A stretch of DNA of 64,000 bases, from contig NC_054871.1 in the NCBI RefSeq assembly GCF_018320785.1, positions 17,232,339 through 17,296,338 on the forward strand. Reading direction: 5' to 3'. The position numbers and the translations under genes are program-made. The notes below the pieces were generated by a model that saw only the letters and a program-made list of their open reading frames with translations, searched no databases and was not told where the DNA came from. This document shows positions 1 to 14,400 of this stretch, one piece after another. Every line of letters starts with the position of its first letter. Positions within the stretch are counted from its first letter, which is position 1. Origin of the DNA: Cheilinus undulatus. Taxonomy: Eukaryota > Chordata > Actinopteri > Labriformes > Labridae.

Positions 1-1877
1 GCACAGCTCTTTAATCAAAAACTCTTAACAAACAAAGAAAGAATAAGAGTGTAGCTTGTTATCTTTTGATACCGTTAAGAAGTTGAGCGAAATTTGCCTT
101 TACAGCATCATTTATTGCTGGATGGGATGGCCCAGTATAGCAGTTCTAACTTTTGATGCTTACTACTAATTAGCTTGGTGTCTTGTCATGCATTGATAAA
201 GACTTGTTGATAAAGACACATCCAGCTCTTCACTTTGTGGTATTTGAAGAAAACTGGAAAAACCCAGTGCTTCATGCAGTTTAGCATCTGTTGGCTTTTA
301 TGTTAACTGCATCATAAAGGACAGGTATTTTAAAACTACTGTTGAGGACATATCCATTCTGTAACATCTGTATATGTATTGGCAAGGAGTACATGATGAT
401 ATATTTCCACTGTGATTTTGTGAGTGCAGCAATGCAGCAAGCTAATTTTACTTGGTAGGTGCCTTTCAGTTAGATGTTTACATTTAAATTAGAAATCTCA
501 GTTCAGGACATTCAGACAGATTTTCTTGCTGCATTGACAGATATTTACTCTTGACTTGTCCACAGAGCTGTCTGTGAGTTTTTTAAATTGAAATGAGGCT
601 TTAAGGAGCAGTGGTGGACTTTTTTCATCACTGTGGCTGCAGGGAGATGCTGCTGGGACTTAACCAAAGTGTGCTGAAAGGAACAATAAAGCATGCAAAT
701 ACTCGTTTTTTTCTTTTTCTTTTTTTTTAAATGAATGCAGTAATCATAGAGTGTAATTAATCATAATTCATGCATTGATGCTGACGCCCCTAATTTTAAC
801 AAATATGTGTAAGTCCATATGCATTAACAGTAGAGTTAGTCAAGATAGATAAGATACATGTGCTGGCTATGAGTACATGATGGTATATTGCCATACCAGT
901 TTTTTGAGTGCATGCCTTAAAAAAAGATATATTTTTAATCTTTAATTGTACATCTCATTTGAAGACATCCAAGCAAAACTTTCTTGCTATATTGGTAGAT
1001 ATTGTTTACCTTCTATAAGTGGTTCAGACCTTATTTTTTGCTTTTCATTTCTTAATATAACATGTCAGGTGAATATCACTTATCAGAATTAAAATGAAAT
1101 TTTTGTCTAAGTATGCTTACACAAAGAAGGAATTTGGCTCTGGTTAGCTTTTTTGTCATTCTACAGGAATGAACTGATAAACATAAACAATAAAAACTGA
1201 TACGGATTTTAAATTCAAATATGTAACAAGCCCTAATTTAACATTTTAATTTACATATACACAACCATGTGCAGTAACAAGGAGTGCAAGGTTGCTGAAT
1301 AAGCATGATCATGATGGATAATATATTATATAATGGTGTGGCAGATTTACATGAGGTAGATGGGATAGTTTTATTAAAAAAAAAAAAAAACAGTGCAAAG
1401 GCCAGAGGTTAAGTTTTTAATTACAGTATTTTAATTAAAGTTTACAGTGCTTATAAAACAGTGAAAAGTTACATGAGGGATGAAGGGTTATACAAGTTCA
1501 TCAGAGTGAGAACCTTGGAGAAGATATTGTCTGTGTCAGGTTATTTTGGCGTACAGTGGCCCATAATGCCTATCAGAGAAATTAATAAGTGTGATGAGAA
1601 ATTTGAGACTGGCAAAAAGACAAAATAAGTACCGTAGTAAGATTAGATTTTTTTCTTCAGAGTTGCTTTGATTTCAGTGATATTCTATTAATGATTCAAA
1701 TAAAATCAGTTTCTCTACAATATGTAGAACTCTGACAGAGATGAGTATGTAGTTTTAGCTGCAGTAGTATATTCAGAATTCTTACTAAGGGATTTGTTTG
1801 CTGCAGTATTGTAACGCTTTGCTGGTTTGGTGCTGATTGTCGTAAACACACTGAGAACATTTCCCTTCCCTCTGCAG
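1..1877 (+). other. ano8: ano8 intron (partial)
   Basis: AT-rich non-coding DNA that ends in a pyrimidine-rich tract and the acceptor CTCTGCAG just before the exon at 1878. It is read as the last intron of ano8, cut by the window edge. No exon, transposon end or long repeat was recognised in it. Confidence 0.6.
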
Positions 1878-2630
1878 AAGCACGAGCGGCAGGCACAGCA
1901 GCATTACCAGCAGCTGCAGAGGAGGAAGAGGGAGGAGGAGGAGCGACAGAGGCAGGCGGAGCACATGGCCCGCAGAGAGAGGGAGCGGGAAGATGGCAAG
2001 GGCGACTCCTCCGGGGATCATCACCATGACAAAAGTCATGGCAGTAAATCTCGACCCGGGGGAGGAGGCAGCGGGTCTGACAAACCCAAGAGGCCGAGCT
2101 CTCTGTTGGCCAACAACAACGTGATGAAGCTGAAGCAGATCATCCCGCTGCAGAGTAAATTCTCCTCTGGGGGTGCCCGCTCCCCTCAGTCACCCACGGG
2201 CAGCGAGCCCAAGCTGCCCGGCTTCCTGAGCTTCAAATTTCTCAAATCTCCCGAGAATAAGAAGGAAGGTGCTGTGGCGGCATCCTCTGCGGCTATCAGT
2301 GCAACAGCTAACCCCACAGCAACAGCATCGTCATCTTCATCATCAGGTAGCAGCTCTCAGGAGCGTTCTCAGTCACCCAGCAAAGCCTTCAACCCTGGGA
2401 AACTCTTTAACTTTGGAAAATCTGAGGGTGGGACGTGTGTGAACGGAGCCCCGCTGCCCAGATCCGGGGAAGCATTGTCATCATCGTCATCATCATCATC
2501 ACAGACTTCAGAGAGACAAGCATCCAGATCTGACCTGAATGGTGTTCCAGAAGAGATCCCCTCACCTGGAGGAGAGGGGTCAGAGAATGGACACTCGATA
2601 GACTTGGACCCCTCTGGCTCTAAAGTGTAG
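1878..2630 (+). CDS. ano8: Anoctamin-8, last coding exon (partial gene)
   Basis: This exon encodes the C-terminal 250 residues of a TMEM16-family protein; the ten-helix membrane part is outside the window. The start is the splice acceptor at 1877, phase 0, and the stop is TAG at 2628-2630. The peptide opens with about 40 charged residues rich in Arg, Glu and Gln (probable helix or coiled coil), then a His-rich patch. The conserved blocks NNNVMKLKQIIPLQSKF and KLPGFLSFKFLKSPE follow, and then Ser-rich low-complexity sequence. I recognise these blocks as the ANO8 cytosolic tail. In mammals ANO8 is reported to act at ER-plasma membrane junctions as a tether. The neighbouring dda1 and abhd8 genes match the human ANO8-DDA1-ABHD8 cluster, which supports the call. 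The a/b paralogue cannot be decided. Confidence 0.8.
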   Translation, partial: KHERQAQQHYQQLQRRKREEEERQRQAEHMARREREREDGKGDSSGDHHHDKSHGSKSRPGGGGSGSDKPKRPSSLLANNNVMKLKQIIPLQSKFSSGGARSPQSPTGSEPKLPGFLSFKFLKSPENKKEGAVAASSAAISATANPTATASSSSSSGSSSQERSQSPSKAFNPGKLFNFGKSEGGTCVNGAPLPRSGEALSSSSSSSSQTSERQASRSDLNGVPEEIPSPGGEGSENGHSIDLDPSGSKV

Positions 2631-3769
2631 TAGCTCCGTAGAAACGAAGTTGTCGGTTTTATCAGAACCAGAGACGGGGTGTGGTTACTGTGACCTACCT
2701 GCTGTGTGATCACAGGATCAGAGTTGAGGTACTTGAAACTGATGAGAGATGACTTGTTTGCTTTTATGCTGAGAGACAAAAAACAGGCTTTGTAAGAAAG
2801 ACATAAGCCCTCCTACCATAGCAAACACAAAAACACACAAAAACATCGAATCCTTCCTTGTCTGCAATACATAAAGAAATGCATGAGCTGCGTTTCTTAT
2901 ATTTTTAAGCCTTTAAAGCAGAGAGCTGTGTTTCTTGATTTCTTCTAGTCATAAATTGTAAGCATCTTGCTAAAGGGTTCAAAAAGTTTCATTTGTATGA
3001 GAAGATCACAGATTGTTCATGAAACAGCCAGGAGTGTTTTTTAGCTTTCACAACATGTGATTTTGACTCATTTTAAACTGTGAGGAATTTTGGCCCTTCA
3101 CTTTTATAATGAAGTGGGAAAAAAGGAAAAGCAATATCAATCAGTGTTTTAATTCTTCTTATCATTACCCCATCCCTCCCTTAATAAACATCCCTGATTA
3201 ATCACCAGCTTTATTTTCAAAGCAGAGGTGATGTTTGGGCTTTGAATGCTGCTGCCCTTACTGTGACAGTAGCAAAAAGAAGATAGTTTGAATTCCAGTA
3301 TTTTCCCAAGAGAGCAAACACACCAGAGACAAGAAAAAGCAAAAAATAAATCAGAGGTAGATGAAGGTGATTTTGAGAAGTTCAAGCAGGAAGCCTGTTG
3401 CGTGCTGGTCTCCATCCAAGCCCGTAGAGTGCCATGTAAACACAGATGGTGCTCACTCTCTAACCAGACTTGGCAATCGAGCGTAGAGTTAAAGAAGTTA
3501 ACATTTGCACTAAATCCCTACGCCGTGCATGGAGACACCAGCCTGCCTCGTGGCATTATGCAAAGATGGATGGTTTTCTTTCCACTTTTCACACAAAAAA
3601 TCATCTAAATTATCAGATTGTTGCTCGTCTTTAAGTCACTATTTGCTGCATCTCTGCAATGCAGTGCAAATCACAATGATGGGAGTTTCTTTTTTTAACC
3701 AAAGCAGCATTTTTTCGGATAATACTGTTAATTTTAGATGTGTGTTTTGTTGTTCCACTGCATTATCAC
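2631..3769 (+). other. ano8: ano8 3' UTR / downstream region
   Basis: Non-coding sequence directly after the ano8 stop. A proximal AATAAA lies at 3183 and a distal one at 7167, so the 3' UTR may be about 0.55 kb or, if it reads through the inserted transposons, about 4.5 kb. ORFs here have no recognisable similarity. Confidence 0.45.
3183..3188 (+). promoter_or_regulatory. Candidate proximal poly(A) signal of ano8
   Basis: AATAAA 553 bases after the ano8 stop codon, in the sense orientation and ahead of the first transposon insertion. Whether it is used needs 3'-end RNA data. Confidence 0.4.
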
Positions 3770-4043
3770 TAGGGATGCACTGATATAACATTTACTCCAT
3801 TTGAGTACTCAAACCATACGGGGTACAGATATGTGTACTTGATAATACCATAAATGTTCTAACAATTGTTTTGAAAGTATTTTCATCAGATGTTCTTCAT
3901 CCCTCCTTTTGACAAGTTATCAATGCATACTTTTAAATCCCCTCTAGTCATTCTCAGTTAAACTTCATACAAAAAGTAAGAAAATTTGTGTTTGGTACAC
4001 TATTTCTTTGTTTTAACAATGCTTCTTGGCAATAAATCTTATA

Positions 4044-5272
4044 CTGTTGAAAATCTATTTATTTCCCTTTTAAGCAGTGCCACAAATGGTGCCACATTTG
4101 TAAGGATTAGGCATTTGTGGGATGAGCAGCAGAGCTGAGTATGTGGGTTGTGCCCATGAAAATTTTGCCAAATTTTCTCTGCCAATGCCAAAACGCTTAT
4201 TTTGCTGTTGCTATTGACTCTTGTTTTGAGCTTCTGGTACCCCCCAGGACAATCAGGTGCCTGATTAGCTCCTGATTGCCAGCACCTGTGAGCATGGGCC
4301 CTGCTACAGTGGTCAGTAGGTGTCTGCTCCAAGAATCGGCATGCCGCGTTTGACTGATCTGGATAGGGCCCACGTCATAGGGCAACTTCAAGCTGGTGTT
4401 CCACAGAACAAATTTTCTGCATTATTTGGAGTGAGCCCTAGTACCATCTCCAAACTGAAGGCCAAGTACCATAGAACTGGGGATGTCAGAGACAGGTCCC
4501 AAGAAGACGACACCCCAAGAAGACTGTTTCCTCACACTGTCAGCACTTAGGAACCGTAGGTTTGCAGGACGATATGGCAGACAGCTCTCTGCCAGGACAA
4601 TCTGGAACAGACTGCACACAGCCAATCTCCAGTCTCCTGCCAGGAGGCGTGGTGGTGTGGGGCGAGGCTTGTCATCATTGGAGGCAATCTCAATACAGAG
4701 ATATAATGGTGAGATTCTGAAACCAGTGGCAATCCCATACCTCCACAGTCCGAGACCAAACTCTATCCTCCAACATGACAATGCTCGCCCCCACAGAGCG
4801 GGGTTTATCAGAGACTACCTCCAGAATTTGGGAGTGGAGAGGATGGAATGGCCTGCCAGCAGTCCTGACCTCAACCCCATTTAACCCTTATGGGACTGAC
4901 TTGTGACAAATGCTGGTGTAAGATTGGGATTCCATCCCACAGCAGTGTGTGATCAGGTTTGTAAACAGCATGAGGAGGAGGTGCCAGGATGTTGTGGCTG
5001 TGTATGGTTCTTCCACACACTAATGAGTCTCCTGCTTGTTAAATGAATAAATTGTTAAATTGCCAATATATCTTGGTTCTTCAGACTTCAATCATACAAT
5101 CCACCAAAAAAGATTCAAAACAGAATAAGCTCTTTGGCACTGGCAGAGGAGATCTGGCAAATTTTGCATGGGCGCAGCCCACATACTCAACTCTGCTGCT
5201 CATCCCACAAATGCATGTTCCTTACAAATGTGGCACCATTTAAAAGAGAAAAATAGACAGACTTTCTGATAG
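4044..5272 (+). mobile_element. Tc1/mariner-like element with long TIRs
   Basis: Inverted repeats of about 150 bp (about 4044-4200 against 5125-5272) share blocks such as GGTGCCACATTTGTAAGGA and GGGATGAGCAGCAGAG in opposite orientation. TA dinucleotides flank both ends (4042-4043 and 5273-5274), as expected for Tc1/mariner. The left arm carries a small insertion relative to the right. The element encodes a broken transposase and lies inside a hAT element, so it arrived later. Confidence 0.85.
4320..4882 (+). pseudogene. Truncated Tc1-like transposase
   Basis: Two reading frames carry the remains. From 4320 there is an N-terminal helix-turn-helix domain (PRLTDLDRAHVIGQLQAG and GVSPSTISKLKAKY). 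From about 4483 there is a C-terminal part with HDNARPHRAGFIRDYL and WPASSPDLNPI. About 100 residues of the catalytic centre between them are missing, and the frame ends in TAA right after DLNPI, where the family continues with the last acidic catalytic residue. The protein cannot be functional. Confidence 0.75.
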
Positions 5273-5492
5273 TATAAGATTTAATGCCTTGAAGCTTTAT
5301 TACAAAAAAGGAAATGATCTACCAAACATAAAATTACTTCCTTTTTGTGCTAGGTTCATAATGAGAGGCTAACATCATGCTTTAAAATGATAGAGTACAG
5401 CATCTGCTATATTTTATGAGTCTGATTACTAGTTCTTGGGCTTGCTATTGGCACTGATACCTGATACTGGTACCTGTACTGAAGCATCCCTA

Positions 5493-7273
5493 ATTATCAC
5501 TGGTTATGTTGATGTTACTCGATGAAGCAAGCCCATTATAGTCTATTAAAGGGTATTTTACTACCGCAGGATCTCCAGAAGGTGGTGCCAGAGTTCATCT
5601 GCATAGCAAAAAGTGTTGCTCTGATTTACTGCTACCTTTTTATCTATAACATCAGCATTTAATCAGAAGAATACAGCAGAAGCAGTGAAATTAAAGTGTT
5701 TGACAGCAGTTTAAGAGCAATTTGAATGTAAAAATGTGTAAAGTTGTGCAGTGAAAAGGGATCAGAGGCTCTCTTACTGCAGGAGGATTCAGAAACATCA
5801 ACTATGCACTCTGATAATATCAACCCTGGCAAGGTTTCTGGCAATAAAAGAGGTTTTGGAGATTTTATGGTAAGACTAACTACCAAACTCACAGCACTGA
5901 TCCCTCTGCATTAGACCCAACTAGACTATGCATTTTTGGTTGTTTCTTCTCATTTTTCACTGTCTGAGCTCTTTTATTTCTGGTCTTACAACTTCGGTAA
6001 TGCCAATCATCTCATCCATTCTTCTGTTTACAGAATCTGCCTGATATAAGGGTGTTGATTGACACTAAGCATCATGAAAGTTTTTTTTAATATATTTTGT
6101 GGCTCATTTCATGTCTGTAACAACATCACATGGAGCATAGTCCATTTTTCAAATGCCTAAAGAAAACACAAAACTGTACTTTAATGGGGGGGGGGGTGTC
6201 TTACTGGCGTTAAGGCAATAAGGAAACAGGATATCAGTTAAGAGTCAAAGTGTCATTTTACTGTCAAGCTACGGCCTGTTCTTTTTTTATATTTCTCAAA
6301 TATGGCAAATAAGAAGTGCAAGGCTGGTTCATATGTAAAACATTTAACAGTGAGTCACCATTTTGAAGAGAAAACAAACCAGGAGGTTAAGTGTAGCGGA
6401 GCAAAGTCTCGTCAAAAAATCCTTCTCCATGCAGCATGAGTGAGGCCATGATGCAATAGAGTCCATAGATCATCATATGAAAGGTTGTGTAGAAAATAAG
6501 GGGCCAGTTTCATAGCAGAGGTGGCTTAAGAGAAAAAGGTGGAGATAAAAGGCATCACAGTGTAGTTCAGGTCATTCCTCCATGTTTGTAGTTCCTTTTT
6601 ATTCAGGGAAAACTCACATACTAGAAAAGGATAGCATTAACCAACTTATCACTGCTTTCATCTTTGCACTCTTGGCAGCAGCAACAATTTCTGCATGTTA
6701 CCGAGGTCTTTATATGAGCTTTGGTTGAAGTAAAATCAGGCCATGCACCGCACTGCAACACTTGTATAAAGGACAGCGGCTCAGACGGCTCATCAGCCGT
6801 GTGTGATTTACTATCAAAGCTACCGCCATTCCTTGAAGGATTTGGGTTTATCCACACTTTACAAGCACCATCACTGTAAAATGAAAGCAGAGGGGGAAAA
6901 GGGACTGTGTTCAGTAAATGTTCTGTCTTCTTCTGGATTTTTTAGTGGATTTGAGGAGGTGAAAATCTCCCCACAGCTACATTAAAACCTGACCCTAACC
7001 TCAGATTTCAGACATCTTCATGGAAGCCTCACTTAACTGAACATCATACGCTCTTCCAATGTACCACTGTACAAAAAAAGATCTTTTAAAGAGAAATACT
7101 GGGATATGGGACTATTTATTTCGTTTAATTTATTTTGTCATATTTTTGTAAGACCTGAAAATAGTTAATAAAACTATTTCAAATGCATTTCATGTGTTGT
7201 GACCAAGTTTTTCCTTAAAATCAGAAATGCTTTTGGCAGTTTTATTATCCTCAAATGCACAAATCATATATAT
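5493..7273. other. Non-coding, no gene seen
   Basis: AT-rich sequence, possibly the distal ano8 3' UTR, with a short poly-G run near 6185. The ORFs are short and have no recognisable domains. The candidate distal poly(A) signal at 7167 is listed separately. Confidence 0.4.
7167..7172 (+). promoter_or_regulatory. Candidate distal poly(A) signal of ano8
   Basis: AATAAA within GTTAATAAAACT, followed about 20 bases later by a TG-rich stretch (ATGTGTTGTG) that fits a downstream element. It would end an ano8 transcript of about 4.5 kb 3' UTR. Confidence 0.35.
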
Positions 7274-7589
7274 CAGTGGTTTTCAAACCTTTTTTGTCCA
7301 AAACACACCTATGCTCAGCCAAAATCTCAAGGCACACCATATTTATGTCCCTGCAAAACAGACACTCTAACACGTTACTGTATCGTAGAGATGCATGATA
7401 TTGGATATTACAGATTCATTTTGACTGATACTGACATTAAAATGTTTAGTTCAGATGTAAAACTTAAGTCCTAGTAACACACTGGAAGTTTAAGGAATGA
7501 GGGACAATAACTACGACTTCAGCTGGTGTCGGTCTGCTGGTCCTGACTAAAACTCGACAAGCTTTTTTTGATGTAAAGCCAATATTTAC

Positions 7590-8360
7590 AGTAAAAAAAG
7601 CTAGATATTTAAATTTGATAAAGACAGATATTATGGTCATTATAGGCCAAAACGTACATCTGATTTAGGCAGATATTTACAGCCAATGTGGGCTGATATT
7701 TACATCTGTTATAGGCTAATATTTACAGCAGATAAAGGCAAATAATTACAGCTGGTAAAGGCTGATATTTATAGCTGATATGAGCAGATATTTACAGTTG
7801 ATACAGGCAAATATTTAGAGGCAATAAAAGCTCATGTTTCAGCTGATATAGGCTGTTATAATCATCCTTTATGGGCTGATATTTACAGCCGATTCAGGCC
7901 AATATTTTCTGCTAATAAAGACAAATATTTAGGGCTGATACTGGAAGATATTTACAGCCAGAGGCTGATATTTACAGTAAATATAGGATGATATTTACAG
8001 CCAATAAAGGCCTATACTTACATCCGATATAGGCTAATATTTACAGCAGGTATTTACAGCCAACATAGGTTGATATTTAGAGTTGATATAGGCTGAGACT
8101 TTCAGTCAAAAAAGGCATATATTTACAGCTAATATAGGCAAATAGTTAAAAGCTGATAAAGGCTGATATTTACAGCTGATATGAGCAGATTTTTACAGTT
8201 GACACAGGCAAATATTGAAAGCAGATAAATATTTAGACCATTGGGAGATATTTACAGCCAAAAGAGGCTGATATTTACATCCCATACAGGTTAATACATA
8301 CAGATATTCACAGCCAACCTAGGCTGATATTTAGTTGATACAGGCCCAGACTTTCAGCCC
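7590..8360. repeat. Degenerate 23-bp tandem repeat
   Basis: More than 25 diverged copies of a unit close to GGCTGATATTTACAGCTGAT are spaced by about 22-23 bases, for example through 7755-7850. The copies differ by several substitutions each, so the array is old. It sits inside a transposable element. Confidence 0.8.
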
Positions 8361-8525
8361 CCATGGATTCTCTCTGGGTACTCAGGCTTCCTCCTACCAA
8401 CAAAAACATGCAACTCTAAATTGGCCGTAGGTGTGAGCATGTCTGTCTATATTTCAGCCCTGCAAATGACTGTTGGGATAAACTCTGACCCCTAACAGGA
8501 TAAGCAGTGTAAAAAATGGATGTAT
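8361..8525 (+). repeat. Fragment of a common teleost interspersed repeat
   Basis: The words GGATTCTCTCTGGGTACTC, GCTTCCTCCTACC, AACTCTAAATTGGCCGTAGG and GGATAAGCAG...AAAATGGATG appear in the same order as in a very abundant fish repeat that I recognise but cannot name securely. It is truncated and embedded in the 7274-8817 element. Confidence 0.5.
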
Positions 8526-8817
8526 GTTGTAACATATTTCCAGCCAATATTCAGTGCCAAAATAGGGTTACAGTGACAGCCAATGTGGGCTTATGAAGGC
8601 CATTATTGTGGCAGCCCGATAAATGTTCATCTCTGCTTTTATTGATAATTAACTTTTTAAACTAATATTTGCTGATACAGATAGTATGTCATTAATATTG
8701 TGCATTCCTAATCTCTAGTTGTATAGTTGTTGTATTGACGTGATTTTAAAATTTCCTAAAGCACACCTAATCTTGCCTAAAAGCACACCAGTTTCTCTCC
8801 ACACCATTTGAGAACAG

Positions 8818-11514
8818 ATATATAGGAACGAGACTCTTTATAAAGTACCACATGACAAAAGAAGCCCAGTTTCAGTCCAGTTTTATTTCAGCAAAGCTAA
8901 AAAGAACATGTGATCTACGAGCTATGAAATGGGGCAAGGCTTTGGGTGTAGAACAGTCTATCTGAGCAGAAGCATTGTGTTGTACGCCTCAGAAACAGAC
9001 AGTATTTACATCGTAAGTAGGAAGATGACTGACTAATCTGTCAACCAACACTGCAGCACTGACTGGAAAACAAAAGCAAGGACATGTGGCTTTAACGTCA
9101 CTCTGCTGGGCAGTGATAAGAACGTAAAAAAAAGTTTTATTCAGTGTTGCACACACCGATACAACGTGAATCTCAGGGACAAGGCAGGATGGCGGCTGCA
9201 CTCTTCCGTGCATGCTTATTGTGCATTCTATGGCTGGAAAATACAACCCTTGTGTGTTCACCTCAGCCTGCTCCTGTACAAAGCCATCAGGAGTTTTATT
9301 GATAAAAGTGAACAGCTTAGCTATACCAATCCTGTGCATGGGGTGAAACAGGGTTGGAACCATAATAAATTGTTCAGACCTACTGACAAATACCTTCAAT
9401 AAAAACACCATATCTAGCAACCTTTCATCGTTTATTACGAGTCCTGGAATATATCAATCAGATTTAACATGCAAGTCAAGGTAACATTCAATTAGGCTCT
9501 ATCTTCCTTTCATTCTCTAACCATGGGCTTGTTAACCCTGCAAAGCAGATGGATACACCAGTTTCCTTGTTTCTTACTGGTGAATCCATCTCGCAAAGCT
9601 CCCATCTGAACCATTTGGTCCCGGTTAGAAAGTGACAGGACCAATCAGCGACGTGGGGTACTACTTTCAGGCGTGGCAGAGTCGTGATGTAATCAAGCAG
9701 CAACAAGAGGCTGGTGCAATTATGATGAAAGACATTAGCATGGATGCTGCTAAAGCGCCAGTTTTATCAGAACTTGACATTTCTTCAATAAAAGAAGGAC
9801 AAAGAACAGCAGTGAGTTGGTTTTTTTTTTTCCAAAAACGACCACAGTCTAGTACTGACATGTCTACAGTCGCCATGGTTCACGTTATTCCTCAGTAGCT
9901 GCACACACACACACCCCTCAGGCGCGGCTACGTCATGTTTTTGTTGCTCTGACTGGCCTGTAAACATGTGACGGACAGAATGTTCATCCAATTACACTCT
10001 TGAGTTTTTTTCAAAGCCTCCGCCCTCTCCCAAATGCTTAGTATTCAAGGTTTTCAGATGTATGTGTGAAACAAATCCATCTGGTGTGTCAGGTTATGGG
10101 CTTGTGGAATTTTACAGAAAGATACTGCATGGGGAAAAGCTTGCAATTATTTACACATCATGATGCAACATTCCCCCTTTTTCCTGATGTTAGTTTATAT
10201 TTAACATTCTGTGCTTTCTCTGACACACAACTAAAAAATTCCTCATTGGACAGCTCTGTATTTCAGACCAACCACTCTTCTCTTACTTTGACTATAATTT
10301 AAAGGATGCTTCTCCCTACTAAGGTTGTTCTTTTTGGTTCTGAATATTTAAAAGAAATTTTGTTATTTTAATAATCAATAGTAATGAAAAGTAGCAAAAA
10401 AAAACCCAAAACAAAACAAAAAAAAAACAAACAAAAAAAAAAAAACAGTGTACATGAGTTTGCTTGCAGTATGTGTTCATTAAAGCAAACTTTTCTCGCT
10501 TTGGGTGCTTTTGATTTCCATTTCTGCTGCTGTGGCATAGAACACAGGTACTGAACTGTCAAATTCTGGTATCATGACATCCCTTAATCTTACTTCCAAA
10601 CCAGTAAGATATTGGTGCTAAACATAAAAGTTTTTATCAGAAACATCAACATTTATCCAATAAGCACAAATCCCACAACAGAATGAAAATGTGCATATTT
10701 GCTGTAAACAAACATCTATGAAGGGTTATTGAAGAGTTGCTTCTACTTTGTGCTGTTCTTCACAGTGCATTCTAGGTTCTGTTGACTCAAACAGTGTGGA
10801 GAAATGTTGCGATACCCCCCCTGTGGCTGCAGAGTGGGCAGTGAAACTGAGAGGGCGGGCACTGTGGCTGGCAGGAAGCTCATTGCCGTACATAAACAAT
10901 AATAGTTATAATAATAAAATTAAAACAGTAACAAAACATCATCTTTGCACAAATCAGGACAGTCTCTCCGGGCGACAGAAGGCTACACAAGTCATGGAGC
11001 AGATCTGAGACCATTTTTTAAGAGGACTGTCTGGCTTCATCCGTCAAGTCCATCGCTGATCTTACATCTACTCTGACACGTTTTCAACTCATCATTCACC
11101 GCATACACACAGTACATCACAACACACTCACAGCTCAGCATGCATACAGACATGTACAAGTTTACAAACCTACACAGGGAATAGCCAGCATAAATGACAG
11201 GAAACCCACTTTAAAGTTCCCCCTGACTACATCTATTTCAAGACCGAGAGCAACTACACAATCTTCCTATTTTTACAATTATAATACACATTACTTTGCT
11301 CAAGTCATTGCTACTTTGCTGATATGATTTTTTTCCATTTCTTCATCAATGATTCCTTTGTTCATGCCAGGAAACGCATCCTTCAGTCACACAGACTGGC
11401 CAGAGGTTTCAATCAGGCAGGAGTTTCCTTCATTTGGCTTATACTGACTATACCCTGTGTAGGCAAGCATAGATACACACATTATCTCTCTCTCTCCCAC
11501 ACAGTCACACACAC
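8818..11514 (-). other. dda1: dda1 3' UTR / convergent intergenic region
   Basis: Non-coding sequence downstream of the dda1 stop on the minus strand. TTTATT at 8882-8887 reads AATAAA on the minus strand, so the dda1 3' UTR could reach about 2.6 kb. An A-rich stretch lies near 10395-10445 and a short CA run near 9901. No other gene was recognised. Confidence 0.4.
8882..8887 (-). promoter_or_regulatory. Candidate poly(A) signal of dda1
   Basis: AATAAA on the minus strand, at the edge of the last unique sequence before the repeat block at 7.3-8.8 kb. TTTATT also occurs at 9295-9300 as an alternative. Confidence 0.35.
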
Positions 11515-13929
<2,415 letters not shown>

Positions 13930-14400
13930 AACGGTGGAAACGTGAGAAATGCCCAACAGCGAAACCCCGAGGTGTGGACTTAGCTTGGTGTTTCTTCTGT
14001 GATGGAAGGCAGTGTAAGCATGTAACGGTTAGCCGCGCTAGCTTACGAGCTACTTCACCGAGACAGCTGTCCTATCGGGCCCTCTCGGTAAAGACAATAA
14101 TAACTTTCAAACAAATGTTGTTCTGTCCATGCTGTATCCAAATGTCAGTTAAAATCTGGCACTGAAGTCAGATAAATAATCCAAGTTGACATTACATGAG
14201 TTAGGAAGCTAGTTACACAGTACTTCATCAGCTAGCATGATCTCTCGGTGGTAACGATGCTTCCTTGACCACGCCCCCCCAAAACGCTGATTGGTCAACT
14301 CATGAAACCACGCGGTAGACGCTTACATGGGCAGCCAATCATTGAGCACAGCAAATATTGGCTGCTGCTTCAGACTGACAGGAAATCTGATAAGTTTCAT
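13930..14400 (-). promoter_or_regulatory. dda1: Probable dda1 promoter / 5' UTR
   Basis: This stretch, directly upstream of the dda1 ATG, is richer in CpG (CGGTTAGCCGCGCTAGC, ACCACGCGGTAGACGC) than the surrounding AT-rich DNA. ATTGG at 14290-14294 is a CCAAT box on the minus strand. A precise start site cannot be placed. Confidence 0.4.

Larger units (their letters stand above)
3770..5492. mobile_element. hAT-type MITE, split by a Tc1 copy
   Basis: The element begins TAGGGATGC and ends GCATCCCTA, and is flanked by a perfect 8-bp duplication ATTATCAC (3762-3769 and 5493-5500), the hallmark of hAT transposition. Without the nested Tc1 copy (4044-5272) it is only about 0.5 kb. It has no coding capacity of its own, so it is a non-autonomous copy. 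It sits in the possible long 3' UTR of ano8. Confidence 0.8.
7274..8817. mobile_element. hAT-type non-autonomous element with internal repeats
   Basis: The left end is CAGTGGTTTTCAAACC; the right end, read on the minus strand, is CTGTTCTCAAATGG. The flanks ATATATAT and ATATATAG could be an 8-bp duplication (7 of 8), although AT-rich flanks are weak evidence. Inside is a second pair of ends (TAGAGATGCA near 7386 and TGCATTCCTA near 8710), suggesting a nested element, and within that the 23-bp tandem array. No transposase frame is present. Confidence 0.55.

Noticed and set aside
2369-2779. 136-residue minus-strand ORF
   Set aside because: Antisense to the ano8 exon; its Asp run is the complement of the Ser codons. 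No independent signature.
7590-8360. CRISPR-like regular repeats
   Set aside because: Repeats are degenerate, contiguous and without unique spacers, in a eukaryotic genome; it is a tandem repeat.
9632-9898. ORF in the dda1 3' region, considered as a possible small gene
   Set aside because: No conserved motif, contains a Phe run from a poly-T tract, and lies in a probable 3' UTR.
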